From contig OX463815.1 in assembly GCA_949825045.1 (NCBI GenBank), positions 16,113,231 through 16,177,230 on the forward strand: a stretch of 64,000 bases of DNA. The letters run 5' to 3'. Below the pieces are notes generated by a model. It did not search any database. It was not told where the DNA came from and saw only the letters and a program-made list of their open reading frames with translations. This DNA is from Argyresthia goedartella. Its lineage: Eukaryota; Arthropoda; Insecta; Lepidoptera; Argyresthiidae. The position numbers and the translations under genes were made by a program. Shown here in pieces: positions 10,085-20,972 of the stretch (position 1 is the stretch's first letter; each line of letters begins with the position of its first letter).

Positions 10085-10375
10085 AAGACTTGCCTGTCAC
10101 ACAGGAGATGCAGGTTCGATTCCTGACCATGTACCAATTAGATAATTAATTTATCTTAAGTACATTCTCGGATGTTCATTGTTTCGGATGAGACGTTAAG
10201 TTAAGTAGGTCCCGGCTACTACCGCTACGTGGTAGTGATCGTAAAAACCCCTCCATCAACCCGCACTGAGCCAGCGTGGTGGAGTATGGCTTATTCTTAC
10301 TCGTATCCGGGTAAATGCCCGTGCCCCTCGGTGGGGACATTAATGGGCTACACATATTTATATATTTTATTTATT
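10085..10375 (+). mobile_element. tRNA-headed SINE, family 2
   Basis: B-box-like GCAGGTTCGATTCCTG at ~10,110, TTTATCTTAAGTAC, a GTTTCGGATGAGACGTTAAG block, the conserved GAGCCAGCGTGGTGGAGTAT block, and the family's 3' signature CCCCTCGGTGGGGACATTAA then GGGCTACA with a (TTTA)-like tail. Other copies: 28,470-28,715 (minus), 38,515-38,860 and 58,245-58,525. It inserted into the LINE relic just upstream. Confidence 0.85.
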
Positions 10376-10479
10376 TATACTGTGTATTTTTATATATGGT
10401 ATTCGTGTACTTCTATATGTAGTAGATTTAGTAAATGCCTTTTCTATAAACTTGTAATGGGAATTTTCATGTTGTAATA

Positions 10480-10545
10480 TATTATTATTTTTCTTATTAG
10501 CCAAGGTCCTTCCACTGCTGGGCAAAGGCCTCTCTTCTCCTCTAC
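10480..10545 (-). mobile_element. RTE-like LINE 3' end
   Basis: Read on the minus strand it gives AGAGGCCTTTGCCCAGCAGT followed by an AT-rich trinucleotide-like tail (AATAATAATA), the usual 3' end of lepidopteran RTE-clade LINEs. Relatives occur at 38,862-39,010, 45,695-45,772 and 63,230-63,300. Confidence 0.65.
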
Positions 10546-11308
10546 TATATATAAATATACAATTTTTTGTTTGGCCGGCACTGTAGGCAAGTAAATAACA
10601 AACAGAGGCATTACAGGTAACAGTAGTAGTATTTACTTTTACTAATACGACCCTTTAGTATAGAGAGGACAGCTTAGAAGATTAGTAGTTAGTTTCAATG
10701 GCCGTGCATCCCGTACAACTTTTATAATTTTACTGCAAAATAGCATTATTTTATTTCAAACTCGGTGAAACTAGTTTAAAGACTTTGCGTATCAAATTGT
10801 GGTAAAACTACTATGAGAATTATCTCTTTTAAAATAAATATGAATACTTACTGTTAACAGTTAGTCCTCAAAATTCCATTCCACATACTTTTAAAAAAAC
10901 ACTTGAACTATAAACAAGCACAGCAACATGAACACAAACTCTGGTTGAGCTGCCCCAAAACATACTTATTTACTGCATAGTGGTTTTGTTCGCAGTTCAA
11001 TTGCTCTCTCACCGTGACCAACACGATCACAAGGGTCAATACAACAAAATCATGCGTTATTGCTGGTTCCGTAGGTCGTTAATCTATTGACCCATGCTGA
11101 ACATAAATAACTTGTATTTCAAATACAAAACACAAAAATAAATACAAAGTATAGGCTAACCCATGGCCTAACTTATATGCGAAAGCTTAGCTGTTGTAGA
11201 AAATTGATGCTATATTTATTCATTGATCAGAATAAACTGTATCGTATATAGGTATTTGCCGCCAAAGCTCTACACGATACCTTCTTTATATGCCTTGGTT
11301 TAACCAAT
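10546..11308. other. AT-rich stretch without recognised features
   Basis: Unique-looking sequence with many short A/T runs. No open frame of note and no repeat that I can match within the window. Confidence 0.5.
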
Positions 11309-11447
11309 AAGGTCTGACCCTCCGCATCCCGTCTTACCCAGAAGATGTCATCATCACGAGAAAGAAAAACCGCTAAGTTCATTTTCGTAAGTGTCAACTA
11401 GGTGATGACGTCACCATATTTCTGCGGAAAACTGAGGGTCAGACCTT
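11309..11447. mobile_element. Short MITE with 14-bp terminal inverted repeats
   Basis: Ends AAGGTCTGACCCTC and GAGGGTCAGACCTT are perfect inverted repeats 139 bp apart end to end. Internally GATGTCATCATCAC and GTGATGACGTCACC extend the palindromic character. No coding capacity. A target-site duplication is not clear, so the superfamily is open. Confidence 0.7.
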
Positions 11448-11699
11448 GTTTAGTTTAGGGTATGGGCAAACACTACCCGAGACTGAGACACACCATAACA
11501 GAGGCTTTCAAATCGCAGGTCACCGGCATATCCAATTTTGTGTAATGTGTAGAGTTTTCGGGCATTAAAGTTGCAGCATTTAAATTCTATGTATTGCTAT
11601 ACATTGAATACTACTACGACTACTGAGTACTAAGTATATTACACTTGTAACCTTATACTTTGTTAAGTTGGGAAGTCCCTCGCCAGTAAAAATATTTAC

Positions 11700-12190
11700 T
11701 GGTGGTTAAAGTGATGGTTTTATTAAGGATCAATAAAATAAATAAGGGTCCCTTTCTTTGGTGGCTGGGCTTAACTAGATGTGAGCTTCCACAGCTTCGC
11801 AGCAAAATGGGGTCCGACCTGCAAGTCGCTGACCTCGCAAGCGGGGTCCTTAAAAACAGAGAAGGAGAAGAAAAGAGAAGGCGCTATCAGGACGCCACGC
11901 CCGTTCCTCCTCCTATCTTAAAGATAGGCCAGATCTCGTCCCAGTAGCTGCTTTCGTAGGCTTCCTCGTCAGCTCGCAGCACAACGCGGTGAACGACTCA
12001 TGGGCTCGTGTTCCAAAGCGCGCAACGCCTCGCAAGCCACGCTGGCCAACTCCTTGTGTACAGAAATGGCGGTTCAACACGCCTCGCTTCCTTGGTCAGG
12101 AATGCAGAGCTTCGGGTCAAAACTGGCCCCCAGACTGACAGGCTGACAGCCTTACAACACGTCAACTGGAGATGAATGAAGCTCCTCAGG
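11700..12190 (-). other. GC-enriched retroelement-like patch
   Basis: Distinctly richer in GC than the flanks. On the minus strand a frame near 11,990-11,890 reads ADEEAYESSYWDEIWPIF then KIGGGTGVAS-stop. Further downstream on that strand are AATAAA (about 11,723-11,728) and a palindromic ACTGG…CCAGT near 11,685-11,705. This could be the end of a retrotransposon (gag/LTR region) or a diverged gene fragment. The plus strand also has an 81-codon frame (11,702-11,947) with no recognisable motif. Confidence 0.3.
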
Positions 12191-12918
12191 CGAAATCTCC
12201 GTATTTATATCGCCATGAAACGCAACGCATTTTCTAGAAAGCTGGTTACCAAATCGAGCGACAAGAAATTCCCAAGTGTCACTTTTCCAGACAAAACCGA
12301 ACGTAGTTTAGAACCCCAAAAAATATATTAATAAACGAATATCCATATTAGGTTTTTGGTGCCAAACCAAAAAAATTATCGCTATACAGCTCCTTGGAAA
12401 AGTCATTGATGCTGAATGGCATTAAACTAATAACCATAACTCATTCCGACTCCATTTTTAATACGAAAGAAACCTTACTTTTACCAAAAAATCGTGGTAC
12501 GGCAACTCTCAAACCGAAACGTTTCGATAATGCACCGATTTTATAACATGGAAAACAAATAACCTTGTTAGGCTGTTCGCTGTGAAGAACCTACACAAAC
12601 CTAGTTAAAATACAGGGCTACACACTTCAGTTCCGTTCAGTTCATTGTATCGTATGATTCATGATTTTATTATCAAATAAACATTTAGGAATAGTAGTAA
12701 TACTCGTAGTCTTTATCAAGCCGAAGGTTAACGGACTTTATATCAGATTATTCGTCAATGAAATGTGTAATACAGATAATTTTAATGTGAATAAATTCTT
12801 ATTACACATGCTACTGATACATAGCGGTTGTAGCAAATAAATAAATACTGAACACCGAAATATTCAAAGCGCACTCTTCCTTCTACCTGCCTAAATCGAA
12901 AGCCATGCTGACCTACTA
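12191..12918. other. AT-rich stretch without recognised features
   Basis: No gene, repeat copy or structured element that I can support. Confidence 0.45.
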
Positions 12919-13061
12919 CGGCCTTACTAATAAAAAAGTTATTCACTGTTTAGCATACAGTGTTTTGTCCTTTTCATACGTCGGGTAAATGTCAAATGTC
13001 AAAGCAAGACAAAATCCTGTTTAAGTTATACTGTGAATAACTTCTTTTATTAGTAAGGCCG
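12919..13061. mobile_element. 143-bp MITE with 28-bp TIRs and CTA target duplication
   Basis: The first 27-28 bases (CGGCCTTACTAATAAAA then AGTTATTCAC) are repeated in inverse at the other end with a single one-base gap. CTA flanks both sides (12,916-12,918 and 13,062-13,064). Three-base target duplications are typical of PIF/Harbinger MITEs, so this is probably a non-autonomous Harbinger-like element. Confidence 0.8.
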
Positions 13062-13299
13062 CTAGAGTATAAACTTTCCATGTCACAAAAAAATTAAAAA
13101 GAATTAACGCGTACCTATACTCCTTTGCAATATTAAAGACAAAAGAGAGATAATAGCTTTCAGTGACATTCCTCTAGTAGACAAATAACAGGTTCCACAC
13201 AACACACCGTCTCAATTAACATCCGCCTTCCAATCCCGACCCGCCTCAACGATTTTAATCGGAGCAATTTTCGCTGAATTTAAAATCGTTATCGCATCG

Positions 13300-13530
13300 G
13301 GTGCATGGCGGTGGCGCGGCATGGCATGAATGATAAGCGCGGCCCGGGCAGCGGCGGCGGCGCGGCGTCGTGCGGCGCGCGGCGGCGGCGGCGGCGGCAG
13401 GCGGCAGTGCTCCTCTGCTGGCAACCGCGGCCACACGCGAGCCCCGCGCCGCTCGCCGACCGCTAAACGGACCGCGCCCGCGCTCGCGTCCGCGTCCGCG
13501 CCCGCGACCGCTCCACAACACTAGTGCCAG
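13300..13530 (+). promoter_or_regulatory. CpG-dense GC island ending in a splice donor; candidate first exon
   Basis: About 230 bp dominated by GCGGCGG and CGCGTCCGCG-type repeats in otherwise AT-rich DNA, ending GTGCCAG|GTAACA (junction 13,530/13,531), a fair donor. A 47-codon frame (ATG at 13,327: MNDKRGPGSGGGAASCG…, stop at ~13,470) and a 64-codon frame (13,330-13,524) both stop before the donor, so the exon would be mainly 5' UTR or carry only a short upstream ORF. Low-complexity Ala/Arg/Gly translations in several frames are a composition effect. Plausible promoter-proximal exon of a gene on the plus strand with a long first intron. Confidence 0.4.
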
Positions 13531-13916
13531 GTAACAATCACACTTTGTGCTGGTAACCATTGTCGGATCAACTTGGGTTTTAAAATAATGTTAATGCAAA
13601 CGTTTGATGCGACAATTGTCATAATTCCTGAGGCGCCAAAACTAACCATAGATTCTTTTTTTTAAACTAACCTTTTTGAATTTTGTAGCCTTTGGAATCG
13701 GCATGTTCCATTTATTTACATAAATGCATAGCCCAAGTTGATCCGACTATAGGAAGGTAGGATGCTCGGCTCGAATGATCACCTGCACCTTGAGATTTCT
13801 ACAGGATTGTTGTTTGAAAGAATGACCTTGCTGATGACGATTTCACGACGCTGATGGATATTCAGCTTGTAACGACATGTGACGGACGCTTGCAACACAA
13901 ATAGAAAAGTGACAAA
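13531..13916. other. Possible start of a long intron; no features
   Basis: Follows the candidate donor. AT-rich with no repeat recognised. Confidence 0.35.
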
Positions 13917-13953
13917 AATATTCAACTGGTTATCGAAATATTCAACTGGTTAT
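13917..13953 (+). repeat. 18-bp tandem duplication
   Basis: The phrase AATATTCAACTGGTTATC occurs twice in direct succession (with one extra base between copies). A simple local duplication. Confidence 0.8.
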
Positions 13954-14945
13954 CATGGTGATCGAATACTTGAGGCAAAAAATATACGCCAATTGATAAT
14001 AGCATTATCTTCCGTAATTTTATCCCATCTTTAATTTGGCGCTGCTTTACCTAGACCGTAAATAACTAATTAACAAACAAAGATGATCGAATCGAAATTA
14101 ATATTAAATTAGCTGTAAAGCAAAAAGCACTTTATGACGCTTTTAAATGCCGAAAAGGCGATTCCAAGAATCTCATAATCGGACATAAATTATGTAAATG
14201 CAATAACAACACCGAATACAGAACTGAAATGTGTCGCTTATCTACGAAGTGACCCTGAAATATCTTAATCTTAATCTTTTCATCTTGGACAAGATTCAAG
14301 TGATAGCACTGTATTCAATCATTTACACTCTGAGGTTTTTCTACCTAGAAATATGATACGAGTATCTATACGCTGTTGAATTTGATTTACGTACTAGTAA
14401 AATACTTAAATACTTGCCAACTGCAGTATATGAATCACCGTTTACAAATTCGCAGTTTAACATAGTTCACTGAGAATAACTTTGTATTCATATGTATTGC
14501 TTCACCTGATCAAACACAAACCAAATAACAATAGTGGCACATGTGCGTACTACACCAACAGTTTCGTTTGAAGTGATACCAGCATGAATAAAATTATTGA
14601 AAGTAATGAATGGAGTGAACAGAAAAACAGCATATTATGGCGGAACTGAACTTCAAAAGTGGGCCATAATTGGACTGGTAACTATAGAGACGATGCTCCT
14701 TAAAAGGGTTCATTAGACAATTTGGATATTTATCTAAGCCCAGATTGCGACCGACAGTTTAAGCTTGCTTTGGCTTGGCCTTTACATCTACTCGAATTTA
14801 CTTCCGATTAGGGCTGAAATGATTGAGGTGGGGTCCCAACTTTGTTCAATTCTTTCCCAGTGGTTGGATTTTTCTTGAAATCTTTTACTACCTTAATCTC
14901 TTCTAATGTTTGGTCTGGCGATGTTAATCGAAGTGTTGACCTCGA
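13954..14945. other. AT-rich stretch without recognised features
   Basis: No open frame or repeat copy that I can support. Confidence 0.45.
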
Positions 14946-15168
14946 AAAATGCTTGAAATGCATAACATGACTGATTTGGATGGTACAAGAGATATACTGG
15001 AGGAAACCGATAGCTAAGTCAGAGTTAAGTTAAGCATTTTTGCTTGAAATGACATAACATGAGTGATTTTGATGGTACAAGAGAGTTATACAATGGAGGA
15101 AACCCACAACTAAGTCAGAGTTAAGTTAAAATAATAGTCTTCGTTCGTATAATAGTCTTCGTTCGTAT
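14946..15168 (+). repeat. Tandem duplication of a ~90-bp unit plus an 18-bp doublet
   Basis: TGCTTGAAATGCATAACATG…AAGTCAGAGTTAAGTTAA (14,950-15,036) is followed by a second copy beginning TGCTTGAAATGACATAACAT (15,041-15,132), about 90% alike by eye. Directly after it TAATAGTCTTCGTTCGTA is doubled (15,130-15,168). Confidence 0.8.
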
Positions 15169-15789
15169 ACTCTTAAGTTTCAAACTTAATTAACACAGTA
15201 GGAAGCCTTTAATTCATACCATATTCAACTTGGCACAGAGCCTGAAAGCTTAAATTGGCGAACAGATGCTTAGTTTCACATATGAAAACAAAATCGGTCT
15301 GGTTTCAGTTTCAATTCCAACCTTTTCACCTGTACAATTGATGTAATTACTTTGTTTGATCATTTCAGCTTCAAGCTTTAAATGGTTTCCTACTTTCTAT
15401 CAATTCATAATACTTTATTTCTATATTTTTTGTGTGAGGGGAAAATACTTCTTATTAAGCATGCCCGGGAGTCAGACCTCCCTGCTATGTCCGAGTCCCT
15501 ACACGTTCAGTGGGCATCAGCTTGTGCAGTATACGGACTAAACAAATAACCCCAGTGTTTGTGTACAGTTATCGATAATCGATTTAACTGTGAGCCATGG
15601 GGCCATTCTTACTACTAAAATCAGTTTTAGGCATGACCACGACCTAATGAATCAATATTAAGAATCTTCCGGGATAGGCAACGGCCTGAGTCACTCTATA
15701 GATGGGATTTTTTTGCGTTGGTGACGTCAGCCGTTTCAGGCAAAATAAATCAAAATCTCGAAAGAGAAGAACACCTAATATATTTTCCG

Positions 15790-16260
15790 TCTTGGCGGTT
15801 CTTTTTTTAACCCCCTACGACCTAAAGAGTGTGTCGGTGTATCTGTCTGTATGCCTCTCCGTGGCACCCAGCGGTCAACCGTTGGACGGATTTATGTTTA
15901 TCGTTTTTTTTTTGCGGGTTTCTATAAATTGTATTAGACTTTCCAGCGGTAGTTCTTAGATATGGTTTGTTAAAATCGGTTCAGTACTTCAAAAGTTATC
16001 AGCTTAACAAGGAAATTCGGTCAAACGATTCGACGGACTTTGATTTGCATTTTTACTGTTGGTAGTAGACTTCACTGCGATGGTTTTAGACATGTTTTGT
16101 TAAAATCGGTTCGACAGTTATCAGCTTAACGATTATAGCGGTCAATCGTGTAGATGGTTTTTAATGTGGTTTTTTGTAGTTGGTAGAAGACTTCACCGCG
16201 ATGGTTCTTAGATATTTTGTTAATATCGGTCCAGTAGATCTAAAGCAATGATTCGAGGGT
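15790..16260 (+). repeat. Dispersed repeat family B with internal tandem units
   Basis: Contains GTCGGTGTATCTGTCTGTAT, CAGCGGTCAACCGTTGGACG and then roughly three degenerate ~120-bp units, each with a GCGATGGTT…TAGATAT…TGTTAAAATCGGTTC…TTATCAGCTTAAC pattern. A single-unit relative lies at 32,500-32,735 with the same order of phrases. No coding frame persists. This is an unclassified interspersed repeat that appears common in Lepidoptera. Confidence 0.65.
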
Positions 16261-17731
16261 TATTTTATTTTAAAATTATAGCTATGTTTTGGCTTCATTG
16301 GGCTGACATGTAACGATCTTCATTGAACCCAGCTCATTTAAGTTTTAACCGACCTTGTTAAACTTAGTTAATATCACGGAGAGCATAGTGTTTGCAGCAT
16401 TCAGCAAGTGAAAGCGTACTGTAACTTGGATAAGGTACAACTTCTCTCATGGTTTTAAAGTGTTTATCACAGTTATCTCAGTCACGACCTACGCCATGTT
16501 CAAACCAATTAATGTTTCTCAAGTGTACGGTCACGATATTGTTTCTATACTAAATGTGTATAACCACGTGAACACCAATCTCTTTTATGTGTTCAAATGA
16601 TCGCATATCGATGACATTATTTTCATGTTTCTGATTGTAAACTACAATTCGAAATGAAAGTTAATGTTTGGGATTTTGGAGATATTAATTTGTGAACGCT
16701 AAACGAATCTTATCGATTTTTTTAACTTCACATCGCGACTTTGAATTATCAACAAATCGGTAAGTGAAGCCGGTTTACTGACTCCAAACGAAATCAAAAT
16801 TTCCATCAACGAGAAGTTGTTTAAATAATTTCCTAACCTGAACCCTGGCGCTAGAGAGGTGAAATCGACACACATTTCGGAGGACTTTGCCCCCAGATCG
16901 AGGGTAAATATTATTTTAAGATATAATTTTTCACATTGGCTGTACAAATATCATAGCAAAACATGAAATCTCATAACCAGGCTAAGAGGAAACTTTTAGT
17001 TTAATTTTCGTTTAATATTTTATTGAGAAATATTCGAGGTTGTTTACAAAGCACTGTTAAATCTCTCTTATTTGATAACGACATGCAATAAAGTGTGTGT
17101 AATTGAAGAATAAATAACAAGGAAATAATAGTGTAATCAGATCCAATTTACCTATAGTTAGCTTAACTTAGGCTAGCTAACTCTAGTATCTGGTTAAAAT
17201 ATTTTTCTGCATTCATTTTAACGAAACTTTGACGCTTTGTAATCACCTATGTGACAGAAAATAAAAACAATGGCCTAGCTCTATTTTCGAATTGAAAATC
17301 CAACGGACACGTACAGTAAGGTCGGAAAAAATATATTGTTTTATTTAAAAAAAAAGTTTCGGCGCTACACTCTGCTGTGAACCCAGATTTAGTTGGCCCA
17401 GAATTTGGTGATCCATAACAGAGAAAAGCAGACAAAACATCTAATTATAAAGTCTTTCTCTTGTATATTGTGATAGGAACTGTAAATATAAAATACAATG
17501 ACGAGAAAACCAATTGGTTGTATATCGTTTAATTGCAACGACTTTGGGGTTACTGCAAGCCATAAAACTTTGTCAATATTTATCGCTCGTAAAAAACAGT
17601 TAGTATTGATAGCGAACGTTACGTAAAATGTATGAATTTTCCTTCAGCGAGCAACTAGTTATGTGGAAACTTAGCTTCTTTTTAGGATTTGTGCTACGAA
17701 TTAACTAACAGTAGATCGTACATTAACTATA
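16261..17731. other. AT-rich stretch; two short open frames only
   Basis: Open frames of 82 codons (16,699-16,947, minus) and 62 codons (17,247-17,435, minus) show no motif or compositional sign of coding. No repeat copies identified. Confidence 0.4.
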
Positions 17732-17987
17732 GTGTGGACGCGTAAGCGTGGCAATAGCGGTCATCGACTCCAGTTTACCTTTATTCGCTCGTGATTGGGT
17801 TCTGGAGAAACATAACTAAGTGCATGCAACGTTCAAAGTAACTGTCGCTAAGCGTAGCATCGTAGCCGCCACGACCGTTACCATCGTTACTATGGATGAT
17901 TCGACCGTTACCATGTCTACCATATATGATTTGGTTCGCAGTATAGAATCGGGTCAATGACCGCTATTGCAAGGCATGCGTACCCAC
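17732..17987. mobile_element. ~256-bp MITE with ~32-bp imperfect TIRs
   Basis: The left end GTGTGGACGCGTAAGCGT continuing GGCAATAGCGGTCAT pairs with the right end ATGACCGCTATTGC continuing through GGCATGCGTACCCAC in inverse orientation. The inner 14 bases (GCAATAGCGGTCAT) match perfectly. The interior has two ACCGTTACCAT phrases. The target duplication is unclear. Confidence 0.7.
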
Positions 17988-19084
17988 CAAAGTTGTTCAA
18001 TCGCAGATTATTAATGGCTTCCTACCAAAATTTTATCTTTTCTTTTTATCATCCCTTTCTATATTTAGCGACTTGATTTGACTTTATATCCCAAAACATT
18101 TTTCTTGTTAGCAAATAAAAAATATTTTTTCTATCAAATAGGTATGATTAGGACTTCAGCTTGTCTCTTTTCACATAAATGATTGAGTTTGTCTCGAATG
18201 ATATCAAAACATTTACAAAACTTTATTATCTTCTACCGTGCTAGTCAACATAAATATATATGAGTTTAAGTATTTATATCATAATATATAACGTAATTAA
18301 AACACAAAAAAACCTAACTGCGATATACCAAAAAGCACAAACAAGCAGACTTAACGTAATTATTTAAATCCGAGTACATTGTTAAATTAAATTGCAAGCG
18401 GAACCCACTGTATTACGTATAAATGTAATGAGCCCCGCCTTATCTAATGAGGTATCATTTGTCAAAATTGGTCGATCCGTCGAGTATGTACGAGGGGACA
18501 CAGGAACAGACATACATACATATGTAAATACAGGTCAATTTCCGCTTCGCTGTAATAACAGTGTCTTTGCTACTTGGTGAGCAATCCTCGCATTAAAATA
18601 TTGTACACAAATAATAATGATGCTTCCCGTACTATTGCATAGAACAGTGTTAGCTGAACAAACCCAATTTGCACTAATGGCTCCACTGATTTGTTTTAAT
18701 TAACTCTCAGTGCTCCTGTAATGTTTTATGTATTAATTAATAGTATACGTAATGTCCTTCTATGTTCAGACTACGTGAAATAAGCATCAATTTTGCGTGG
18801 TATTTTTTGTTAAAATTCTTTATTATATTTTTGTTCTTCCTGGCTGTTAAGGCTGGGCACCACGACACCGCGGAACTTAGAATTACACCTTCAGCTAACG
18901 TTTGAGGAATTAAAATGTAACAAAAGCTCTTCACCGATGTGTAGAGGACTAACAGGGCAACAACATGACTTTATACGTTTTATAACGATTATATGAATAA
19001 CATGTACATCAAAATTCGGTGCGATATATAGATATAAACAGATTTTGTGTTAACTTCGGGAGACTTTACTATCGAATAAAAATA
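17988..19084. other. AT-rich stretch without recognised features
   Basis: Short open frames at 18,392-18,580 (+) and 18,737-18,934 (-) have no recognisable features. Confidence 0.4.
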
Positions 19085-19228
19085 ACGAAATTACATTTAA
19101 TAATTCATAATTTCTTTATTGCAAACAACTAATATATGGACAACAAGACTAACATAAAAATAGTGTACGAAGGCGAGCTTATCTCTAATAAGAGATCTTT
19201 TCCAGCAAACCAAATTAGGATGGGAATG
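19085..19228 (-). mobile_element. LINE 3' end with conserved hairpin (copy 1)
   Basis: On the minus strand: TTTGGTTTGCTGGAAAAG, a stem GATCTCTT/AAGAGAT-like with TAATAAG between, AAGCTCGCCTTCGTACA, then CAATAAAGAAATTATGAATT. The same block ends LINE copies at 36,290, 48,950 and 51,305, and a deleted one is at 27,330. It is a heavily 5'-truncated insertion carrying only the 3' UTR. Confidence 0.8.
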
Positions 19229-19408
19229 GTCGATTGCTGAGCAGGGGTGACAATGTGTACAACAATATAATTTAGTACATATCTAAGTAACTAACATATG
19301 GTTAGATATATGATATATCTAAATAACTAATATAAAATAATATTAATTAAATATACAAGGGCTTATATAAATATTATATAATATACTCGTACATGCTATG
19401 CATTTGTA

Positions 19409-19647
19409 TACTCTATTTCATATACCATGGCCCGATGCACTTGAAGCTTAACAATAGGGCTCATAATGTTTGCCTTTTGTTATCTAATTAGGAGCACTTC
19501 AAAATGGCACGCGTCGGTCCAACCTGCATGCAACTAAAGCGTGACTAAAACATTTTGGTATATACTTGAAAATAAAAATACGAAATATACCTAAGTTGTT
19601 TACGGTATTTCATAATAATAGCTAACATGTGTACATGAAATGGAGTA
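19409..19647. mobile_element. 239-bp TA-flanked MITE (internal-deletion derivative)
   Basis: Starts TACTCTATTTCATATACC and ends GTACATGAAATGGAGTA, with TA on both sides (19,407-19,408 and 19,648-19,649). The first ~215 bp are almost identical to the first part of the 558-bp element at 24,861-25,418, then it jumps to the last 17-20 bp of the right terminus. TA target duplications point to a Tc1/mariner-type non-autonomous element. Confidence 0.85.
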
Positions 19648-20164
19648 TACACGTTAGTGAATGTAAGTTGGCACTCGTGATCAACAAGCTAGTATAAAGA
19701 AACCTCTGCTTTAATAGTCTTATTTTGTGTAACTTTAGATTTACAAAAGTCAGCTTTGGCCGACTGCGGCATCTTAATTACCTTGCTTGGCCTTTTTTGT
19801 ACGTAGCTAAGAGTCAAGCGGGCTTCAGCTACTTAAATATTAATGTTTACCGAAAACTGACGCATTCCTCCAAACAAACAACGCGTCCAGTGATCAAGCA
19901 ACAGTGTACCTCTTACGTGTATTTAACTTAGTAGCTTCTTAGTCAATATTTCCATTACTTGGGTGAATTATTTAGTTACATTGTTACATTGTGTTGAGAT
20001 TGTTGTAACATTAAAATCATTATTTATTATCTTATTAGCGCCTTGTTAATCATTATCAACATCATCGTCATATAATAGGTGTTATAAATTTAATTTTTGT
20101 TGAAAGTACGTTAAAATGAATTTAAAATGATATGAAGTTGCATAATTCATTTATTAAACAAACA

Positions 20165-20365
20165 TAAACAAATAAACATTTAATACAGGCACATACATTG
20201 CTTCTGGCCCCACACTAGGATGCCCCGTGTCGTGGGAACCAGAAACAGCGACGTCCACACATATAAACATCCAAAACCTGGCATTTTTTTTCTTGACCCC
20301 AGCCGGGGATCGAACTCTCGCATGGCAGGCAGAGCCACAACCGCTACGCCACAGAGGTCGTCTAA
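20165..20365 (-). mobile_element. SINE family 1 (near full-length)
   Basis: On the minus strand: ACCTCTGTGGCGTAGCGGTT (A-box-like), CTGCCTGCCATGCGAGAG, the B-box region TTCGATCCCCGGCTGG, TGTGGACGTCGCTGTTTCTG, then CACGACACGGGGCATCCTAG and a TATGTGCCTGTATTAAATG tail. One of eight copies or fragments of this family in the window. Confidence 0.85.
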
Positions 20366-20864
20366 ATTGGAGTTAACTTTTCTTACCCTTCATTGTTTTA
20401 ATATTGGGTAAATATATTTGTTGCAGTTGGAATTAGGGAGATTTTAGACTAATTATCTAGGATAGCCATTAAGGCACCCCGACAGTGGCACTTCAGCTTA
20501 ATTTTAGAAGAATTCAAATGTTAAAAATGCTCTTCACTAATGTAAAGAGAACTAACTGGGCAAACAACATATTTTTTAATATAAAGATAAAATAAATAAC
20601 AAGTACAAATTTACACGTAGCTGTCACTCATGATCATCAAGCTGGTATAAAGAAACAAATGCTTAAATACTTCTATTTTGCTTAACTTGAGATTTACAAA
20701 ATGCCTTAAAAGAGTAAATAGTTAATTTAATTACGTATGTACCTAGTCGTAGGCCATAACTTCCGTCCCATACTTTACCATTCGGATACTGCGCCTATTA
20801 ACTATAGCTCTGGCTGCAGCGCGGGCGACGACAGACAGGGGGGTAGAGGGGGGGGTGTCATTTA
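20366..20864. other. AT-rich stretch, short G-rich run
   Basis: No gene. A purine-rich GGGGGGTAGAGGGGGGGG run lies at about 20,837-20,855. The phrase CTAACTGGGCAAACAACAT at 20,552 resembles one at 18,948-18,966, and the TGATCATCAAGCTGGTATAAAG phrase at ~20,630 resembles one at 19,678-19,700. This hints at an old duplication of the flank of the 19.4-kb region. Confidence 0.35.
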
Positions 20865-20972
20865 GGAAGGGCTCCGTGATCTAGAGGGTTTCACGCTTGC
20901 TTCTCATGCAGGCGGTGCAACTTCGAATCCCGATGGTTACCATGTACCAATGCGATAAGCAATTTATCTTAA
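20865..20972 (+). mobile_element. SINE family 3, head half (split by insertion)
   Basis: CTCCGTGATCTAGAGGG, CTTGCTTCTCATGCAGGCGG, B-box-like TTCGAATCCCGATGG and AATTTATCTTAAG. The body resumes at 21,419. The two halves together make one normal family-3 SINE. Confidence 0.8.

Noticed and set aside
13255..13560. 101-codon Arg/Gly/Ala-rich minus-strand frame in the 13.3-kb GC island
   Set aside because: Low-complexity product of GCGGCGG repeats; several frames on both strands are open for the same reason.
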